In this document: piece by piece, positions 56,749-64,000 of the stretch
Numbering within the stretch: the first letter of the stretch is position 1
Layout of the letters: each line of letters begins with the position of its first letter
Source: Pristionchus mayeri
Taxonomy: Eukaryota; Nematoda; Chromadorea; Rhabditida; Neodiplogasteridae
Assembly: GCA_036245805.1 (NCBI GenBank)
Contig: BTRK01000004.1
Location: forward strand, 30,985,541-31,049,540
Length of the DNA stretch: 64,000 nt
Direction of reading: 5' to 3'
Notes under the pieces: generated by a model
Told to the model about the DNA's origin: nothing
Database searches by the model: none
The model's input: the letters and a program-made list of their open reading frames with translations, nothing else
Position numbers and translations under genes: made by a program

Positions 56749-59700
56749 TCAGGCACGATTGACGCCGGCTCCCGGGATGGAGAGAGTCGATCCCTGCAAG
56801 GTGACGTGTACATCTTGTCTTATTGGAGAGAGCGTGGGACGCGTGTACAACACGCACTAAGATAAAAGGGCGAAAACATCTGTCACTCTAGCATACGTAG
56901 AAGATGATTATCGCACACTGATATAGCCTATCAATAAATGATCAGTCGCTATAATTATTCGATAAGCCTGATCCAAAAATACGCAATAACAATAACTAAT
57001 CGATAAAGTCAATCGATAGTCCACCGTACCTGTCTGGAGAGAGGTCGGTCCTTGTACGACTGCGTGTCCTGCAGACGACTGCGCAGCGAGACCAGCCGAT
57101 CCAACAACTGCAAGGGAGAGATAATGATATGGCCAATCAGAGACAAATGTTTAGAAGAGGTTTAGTGTTTAAAATATTAGACAACTTGCTTATTTACCTC
57201 GTTTTTGAAACCCACAAGTCATTGGGTCGAATTATTCCAATTTTATCGACCAGTTAAATAAAAATATGATCTTACAATTCTAGTATAAATAAATACATGG
57301 CGTTATAAACCCCACCTGCTGCTGTCTCTCGGTGCCTCTCTTGGTGTTGAAGCTGCGATACTGGCTGGTGCGGGAGTGGAATCGTCCGAGTCCGGGCGAG
57401 TCTGCCACGAGGAGGGGAGAGGCCCCCACTGAGACTGATCCTCCTCCCTCTGCTGGAGGGGAAGTAGCTGCACGACGACCAGAGTCTGACGAAGAGTCAG
57501 AGCCAGAACCCAGACCTGCAGAAGGCATCATTTAAAATTCCTGCCTCGCTCGAGCCATTTTACATTGGACTGTCGTCACAAGATGTACATCCGTAACAGA
57601 AATACCGCAACAAATTTATAATATTATTATCATCGACTCAACGTTATATCACTCATGAAAAAAATCAGGAAAATAAAAATAAAAATATTTTTGACAGCCT
57701 TTAAACTTTAACGAAGTATGATCCAGCTACTAAACCGTAAACTAGCGATTGTCCCTTTACCAATTTATAATCAATTTGTAAGCCCAAAAATCTGCGTACC
57801 GGCGAGGTTGAGGTTGTTGATGGATGCTCTCAGGTTGCGGAGGGAGGCCGAGAGTGAGGAGGATGGCTCGAGCGTCGACGCACGAGGCTGCACTGAAGGA
57901 GTGAGCGGCTCCTGACAAGGCAAACGTCAAATTGATTTTAAAGTATTTAAATAAATAAATTCGGCTGTACATCGTAGAACCCCGTGCTGGACCATTATGC
58001 AATGACAAATGCACTATAGCATTACGCTCATTTGATCAATTGATATACGTTAATCGGCTTACTTGATAGGGCACATTTCGGGATTGTCGGGGAACATCAT
58101 AATCCTAGTACTACTAGTGGTAGTTATGGTGATGGTGACACATGTGCGCGCACACAATCTATTCCGCCTTTTGTGACTTCTCACCAAACTCGCACACTAC
58201 AATTCTACTTTACCACCGGGCAACAAGCAGAGATCAGTGCGCGAGCTTATCGTTACGTCACCAAGGGCGGATTACCACGTCGACGTCACAAGGGACACGC
58301 GTATACTTGTTATTGCTAGTTGTCATCCATCACTTGCTCTTTACTATGGCCTCGCACTATTCGGTCAACACGGGATAGATAGGTCCAGTGAAACGTAAAA
58401 ACAATAACAGCATAACAACCCTGCTCACCCTGACTCTATCAGCGATCGGCGTGCCCATCTCCCTCACTCGATCCGAGTAGTGGCGCAGTCCTCCGTTCAC
58501 TCGATCTGCCCCCGAAGGAGTGGAGGGACGGGAGGAGAATCGGGGAGTGAACATCTAAACATACACATTTAGAAATATGACAATGCAAGAACTAATATTA
58601 ATATTAATTAATTAATCATTTAAATACTTACCTTGACGGGCACCTCATCCTTCTCCTCCGCCGAGTGATCTACCGTGATGTCAGGGACGACTCTGCAATA
58701 GACCAGAGATAATCTCCTTTACTCCCCGGCAGTTCCGTGCATCTTCAGACAATAGGAAAGAGAAGATTAATGCTAGCATCTTAGCAAAAGCGACGAAATT
58801 CACAGATTATCGTAGATGAATAGTGCTTGGCTGATGGTATTGTCCATATCCCCCCCCCCCCTCTTCTTCCACTCACCTCTCCTTGGCGGTGATCTTCCTG
58901 ATGGCCTCGTTGGTTCCTCCCTCACTTCCACTGCTGGCGCCGCTGTCGTTGCTCGTCACCGACGACTCCATGCTGTTCTCGCGTCTCAACAATATTAATA
59001 TTACTATTTAAAATTAACAAAAAAATAACAGTGATAAAAATCATCGCTATCTAGTGCCCACTACGATGACCAAGTGATGGCGATGTGTTTATCGCCTTAC
59101 AAGCTCAGCCCATTTCATCCATCACCTGCCTTGTTTACTTCTAAGCACCAAGCTGACTACGCTCTTCACAATCAATCTTCCGGATGAATTACGGCCACAG
59201 TATACCTGTAAGTGGGCGTGTCCTTGCTCGATATGCGCATCTTGCGTGAACGAGTAGAGATGGGCGAGAACAGCGGGTTCTGCAAAGGGAAACCATAAAA
59301 CATCAAAACAACTGCTACGATGATCTGGAAACATAAAATCAAATCACTACGGAATCGATCGAAGAGTCGGCGAAACCAATCACGACTGGGAACAAATCCC
59401 CCCCCCCCCCTTGCCCCTTTCTGATAAGCTGTGGTGCAAGGTTCAGACAGTACTCTCTCACGAAAAGCTGAAGACTACAAGTCAGGAGGAAAGGCGATCA
59501 GAGATCTCTCATGTTGCATCCAGGCTGCACTTTCTCTTGTTGCGAAATGGAGAAGGTGGCAGATAGAGATGCAAAAACGAGAGAGAAGGAGAGGAGGAGC
59601 AGGGGTAAAAAGGGAAGCGTGAAGTAAGGGGCAAAGGAGGGAAGGACAGATGGCTCCCAATATCTCTTCGCTCTTCCACTGCGATTAGCACGCTCATTGA

Positions 59701-62700
59701 CCCCCGACCAATTGGGCACGAACCATCACTACAACGACCCTTTGTGCAGCGAGTGGCTACTGAGGGACAGTGGGGGTACAAAGAAGCAGACACATTAACC
59801 AGGGTAAAAATACATGGGATGAGAACTCTGATTCAGCAAGGAACACGCCATTGCACATTCATGCAAATGAGACGATCGATTCAAACGGGATCCTTGCTCG
59901 CAATCGAGGCCAAAGCCTCATAATCATTATCAGTAGGGATGGGAAGATATGATGGGGGGGGGACTAGAGCGGGGCGATGACAGAGGTGAATGGTGATATT
60001 CAGTGATAAGCACTGATTGGTCCCTGCCCCTCGACCCGTCTCGCCCATCGATTTTCGACGACACCGCTCACGTCAATCAGACTGTGCCGAAAGGAGGATG
60101 GGCTGGGACTGGAATAGAAGCAGGGTGGACACCTTTAAGCGAGAAAAAAAGAGGGGAAGAAAAGGAAGAATTCTCGAGAATGATAGTGGACACAGTGCAT
60201 TGAGTCAGCATGCGAACAGCAAACAGAATATATCATTCAAAATTCCGCCCCTATCTCTTTCACAATCGAAAGTGGAGGAGGAAGAGGGAAATCGCATAAA
60301 ATCATGGAAAAGGAGGCGCTCGCTCCGTCCACATTCGCGCCACACACATCTGGAGGGTGGACATCACTACTAATATTACACCCTCACTCCCTCCCCCTTG
60401 GTCGCTGTTCACTTTGCTGGAAGAGAAAATAGCTGGGACGCGCAAAAAGAAATGCGATTACAACATCAGAAGCTGTGCTAACAACGAAATTATCGATAGA
60501 AGTAAGGAGCACGTAAAAGAGTAAACTTCGCGCGCTCCACTCTGTAAACAGTTTAGGCAGTGCTAGCGGAATAGGAGATCGCTTATCTCCTTCGACCTCA
60601 ATTGAGGAGCGCCGAGAACCCCTCCAAGTCGGAGCATAAATCAACCTGCTCGATGACATCGCTATTTTCACCTTGAGGCTCATAAAGATAAGCAGCGGCC
60701 AGCGAAAACACGCAGTTAAACGCGTTACGCTAAAGGGACAACACACACAAAAGAGGCAACAATCTGGTCAATTATCACGCGTAATCCCTGCAAGCGACGA
60801 GTCACTGTTAAATACAAGAAGAGCAGCTACTGATAAGGTGATGGGGCGATGGTGACGAAAGCCAGCGGGAGGGGATATCAGTGACCCGAATAGGGCGCGG
60901 CCAAACCAATTGATATCATTCCGCGAAACAAGGCAATAATGACGCCCATCGCATCTGATCTGATCGGGCGCACCAAATGAGCAGAGGTGAGAGGAAGAAC
61001 GGAAAAACAGCGAGCGAGCGAGGAGCAATTGAGGAGTTGAGAAGGGTAATAAAAAAGCGGACCACGTCCACTATACGGTTCACGCACCGCTTCACTTTTA
61101 CTGTGTGATGACGCGCAAGCAGTTGTGGCAGGAAGAAAGGACGGATGGGAAAGGTGCAGGGGGGGGGGGGGGAGAAGAGGCAAGGATCAATCATCCGCAT
61201 CCAAACAAAGCAAGAGACGCGAGGGTAAACCGATCCTGATCCGTCTTTGACACTGCCTCACTCTCGCGCGCGCTCTCGGCTTATTTCCAGCTCACCATAT
61301 CAATCATCGCTACTGAACAATAGGCAGAACAAAGGGGCGTAAGATGATAGCGCGAATAGGCAGAAAAATCGAAAAGAAAACAAGGAAAAACAAGGAAACG
61401 AACAAACAAATTGCGAAATCGCCAGACTACAAACTACAAGAATACCGTAATCTCTCCAATTAGAGTTGGAGCGCGTGAAGGGTCAGATTTCCTATATACA
61501 GTACGCCATCAACTTAAAATTTGAAAGTAAAAAGTGATGAAATCTAGAATGAGTTCCGACTAGCTGCTGCTGTCATGATCATTAATCACATCGCTCCCTT
61601 CTCTCTCCTCTCCCCTCCCCTCTCTCTATTTCTTCCAGTATCTTGATAATGGATCAGGAATCGGCGAGGGGGCTGTTCGTTCGTTAGGAAGCTGCAAAAA
61701 CGAACGTATTGTGCAAAATGAATTCACCAGGAACAAGCTTCCGCGCAGCTCTCAGGCAGACAAGAAGGGGAACTGGGGTCACAGTACTTACACCAAGAAA
61801 TTAACTGTTCGAGTGGGTGAATCCCTTCAACAGACTAGAAATAGCTGCAATCACTGCGGGTAGGTCACTACTCTCACCTGCTCTTTCACACCCCACTTGA
61901 TGTCTAGCAAGCAGTTGGCTAAACAAACTGGGGCTGTCACTCAGGGAGGGGGGGGGGGAGGGACTGGGGGCAGTCTCCATTCCCTCTACTCTCTTTGATC
62001 TACTCCGACCATGATTCAGCTTACGTTCGCTCTCTCTTTCGGCCTCTGTGGCCTATCCAAGATTCAAAGAAAGCCAAATATAGACACTTGCACACTCCTC
62101 CTATCGCACATTGAAACAGCAAAGGAGGGAAAGAGTATCTCGAAGTGACTCCCTTCGGTCTACTGTAGCACACATCATCACTCTCCCACATTTCTCATCA
62201 TTCCACTCATAGCTTCTCCTCCTCCTCTCCCTTCCTATCATTCCCGAGCATGAGCAATTTACGACCGTTCAATGGCACAGACTTTAAATGGGGGAAGGGA
62301 AGGAGTGGTCACATCGCTTCGAGCACAGCAAGCAATGGCAGGTTACAATGAGCGAATGGATTCTGGAGGAAGCGAACGATGGAAGTGAGTGAATCAGAGA
62401 GCAACCGGAATCGAAGCGAGAACAAACACGAAGGAGAGACAATCAAATTAGATGAGGCACTCTTCTAGCTGCTCAATGAGTCGAAAATGGAGTGAATCTC
62501 TTGACAATTAGCCCCTCTTCTCTTCATCGCAACACCGCTCATCACTTCTCGCCCTCTCACTTCTCATTTGATCGTTCCGACGATCGGCCCTCTTTATTAC
62601 CCCGGCCGCTCCTCCGCACGTCACTGTCATCAGACAGGACCATGGGGAAAGACTTGCTGACTCATCCAACCATCCGTCTACCGTACTCACTCTCAACTTA

Positions 62701-63788
62701 CCGTAACCGAGGTGGCCGAGGTGGGCTGGGGCAGACGGGTGCGCGGTAGTGGCACCGGAATCTGCAGTGCTTTCTTTCGAATACCCTCTCTCTCTGATCG
62801 GCGAGATAACGTGAGAGTGATCACTCACGTTCGATCTTCTGCCGTAGTCGTCGACGTCGTCTTGCCTAGAGGAATGCCTCACCGACGACGACCGCGGTCT
62901 ACCGTAGTCCGACGACGGTCGACTACCGTACTCCTCCACTCCTCTCTGGCCACCGTACTCGTCCTCTCCTCTTCGGAGACCGTACTCTTCCTGGGTACTG
63001 AGTACCGTATGAGTGGTTCCTCCACTCGAGACGTGGCTGTGACAGTGGGCGAGGTGATGAAGGTGTCTGCATTGGAACATTCAATACATGAAACATGCTG
63101 TCTATCAAACTGGAACCGCTCTCTTGATAGTCAATTTTATCCAACCTTGCAAGACGAAAAATACTCAATGAATACTCTCGTTCCCCCCTCACCATTCGAT
63201 CGTGGCGAGCTTCCTCCTCCCTCATCGTAGTCTCTATCCTCTCTGTACTCCCTCCCTCGTCGTTCCTCCTCTCGTCCCCGTCGTTGCTGCTGCGGCTCGG
63301 GCGTAGCTGCAATCAATTAGTCTAGTAAGATTGGAGTACGGTACCCAACACTACGGTGCAGACAACGGTTAAAGAGTAGCAAGGGGGTGGGCGTTTAACA
63401 TTATGTATCCAAAACTTCAATAACACAGATAACAGAAATAGCTCTCCTCTTGCGAAATCTGAATTTTACAGATCTATCAAAAAGTGCAGGTTCTAACAAT
63501 TTTAATTACTACATGACCCTTAGAAAATAGCAACCAACCATCGTTCCGACCACTGCTGTTCCATCCCATCCTGTCTGGAGTCACGCAACGACTCGCAGAG
63601 GGAGAGTACGAGTACAGCCAGTTGCCTCCGATTCCTGCAAGGAAGTACAGAAATGCCATGGAAATCCAATCAATCTATGAGTACCATATCCAGAGCTTCG
63701 CGCGTTCTCCTTCATCGACTGTCTCGTCTTGTCGCCGGCGTGGAAGGTGCGCGAGAGGGGCGAGTCTCGCGACGGCATTGATGGCGTA
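56749..63788 (-). CDS. 3' part of a Ser/Arg-rich, probably disordered protein
   Basis: Fourteen exons join in phase to about 466 residues and end at a TGA at 56749: 63685-63788, 63539-63634, 63193-63306, 62883-63066, 62829-62865, 62702-62761, 59206-59279, 58877-58984, 58632-58692, 58429-58554, 57800-57911, 57316-57515, 57030-57107, 56749-56793. The first exon placed opens in phase 2, so more exons lie beyond the window. Sequence is low complexity: charged GREEERRGREYREDRDYDEG, then SSVTSNDSGASSGSEGG, SFNTKRGTERQQQ and a short helical end LLDRLVSLRSRLQDTQSYKD. No domain is recognised. It could be a cytoskeletal or scaffold protein; that is a guess from composition. The 3.4 kb intron at 59280-62701 contains four poly-G/C tracts of nine or more bases. 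Confidence 0.65.
61159..61172 (+). repeat. Poly-G tract, 14 bp
   Basis: One of the mono-G/C runs in the large intron of the Ser/Arg-rich gene. Confidence 0.95.
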
Positions 63789-64000
63789 CTGTAGAATATT
63801 GATTGATGGGAATAGTGTAAATCGAGTGTCAACGATCTACAGAAAAAAAGAAGTCGTTGCATTGACTGATCAAGGAATGGATGATTTCGGGAAAATGTCA
63901 AGCAATGATTCATACTTCCTTTTCGCCTATAAAGTGCCCTCGTTCTTTCTGGAAAAGGCAGTTAGAGCCGATCATTATTCACTAGAGGATGACTAACACC

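Noticed and set aside
1..64000. CRISPR arrays, bacterial operons or phage genes
   Set aside because: No regularly spaced repeats of that kind; all genes are spliced and eukaryotic.

Overview
The window comes from a nematode, probably a free-living rhabditid type but not one whose sequence I recognise. The evidence is a cuticle collagen with the nematode N-terminal block, a seven-transmembrane chemoreceptor of the nematode Str type, a nematode-style SAS-6, many introns of about 40-60 nt, and start codons that sit directly behind 3' splice sites, as expected for spliced-leader trans-splicing. Protein-coding genes were assembled by hand by joining exons at GT..AG sites and checking that reading phase is kept at every junction. 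No database search was possible.

Left part (1-27 kb). A heat-shock promoter drives an intron-containing cytosolic Hsp70 (+). A five-finger C2H2 protein and an F-box protein follow on the minus strand. Next is a gene-poor stretch with a decayed TOR FAT-domain fragment, a GA microsatellite and a retroviral-type gag fragment. A 16-exon minus-strand gene encodes a clathrin heavy chain terminal-domain (beta-propeller) protein with an acidic repetitive tail instead of the clathrin leg. One of its introns, originally 50 nt, carries a complete young LTR retrotransposon in the opposite orientation. A cuticle collagen and sas-6 follow (both minus). Then comes a transposon cluster: a 1.7 kb fold-back element with a second element nested in one arm, and a mariner with a single in-frame stop. 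The mariner sits 6 bp past the stop codon of the chemoreceptor gene. A tRNA-Leu(UAG) closes this part.

Middle (27-45 kb). One 39-exon-class gene on the minus strand encodes a contactin-type adhesion protein: signal peptide, C-type-lectin-like domain, six Ig domains, four FN3 domains and a C-terminal GPI-type tail. One of its introns holds a 2.8 kb element with mariner-like ends, and inside that a 1.9 kb fold-back element.

Right part (45-64 kb). A 5.5 kb gene-free stretch with hairpin repeats precedes a small unrecognised 201-aa gene (+). It is followed by a membrane-anchored DHRSX/retinol-dehydrogenase-like SDR (minus) and the last 14 exons of a serine/arginine-rich, probably disordered protein whose 5' end lies beyond the window (minus). 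This half has many long poly-G/C tracts, and many introns starting with GTACGGT.

The genes are ordinary single-copy housekeeping or neuronal genes and show no joint pathway. Most of the novelty lies in the clathrin-like gene, the mobile elements and the small unknown gene.
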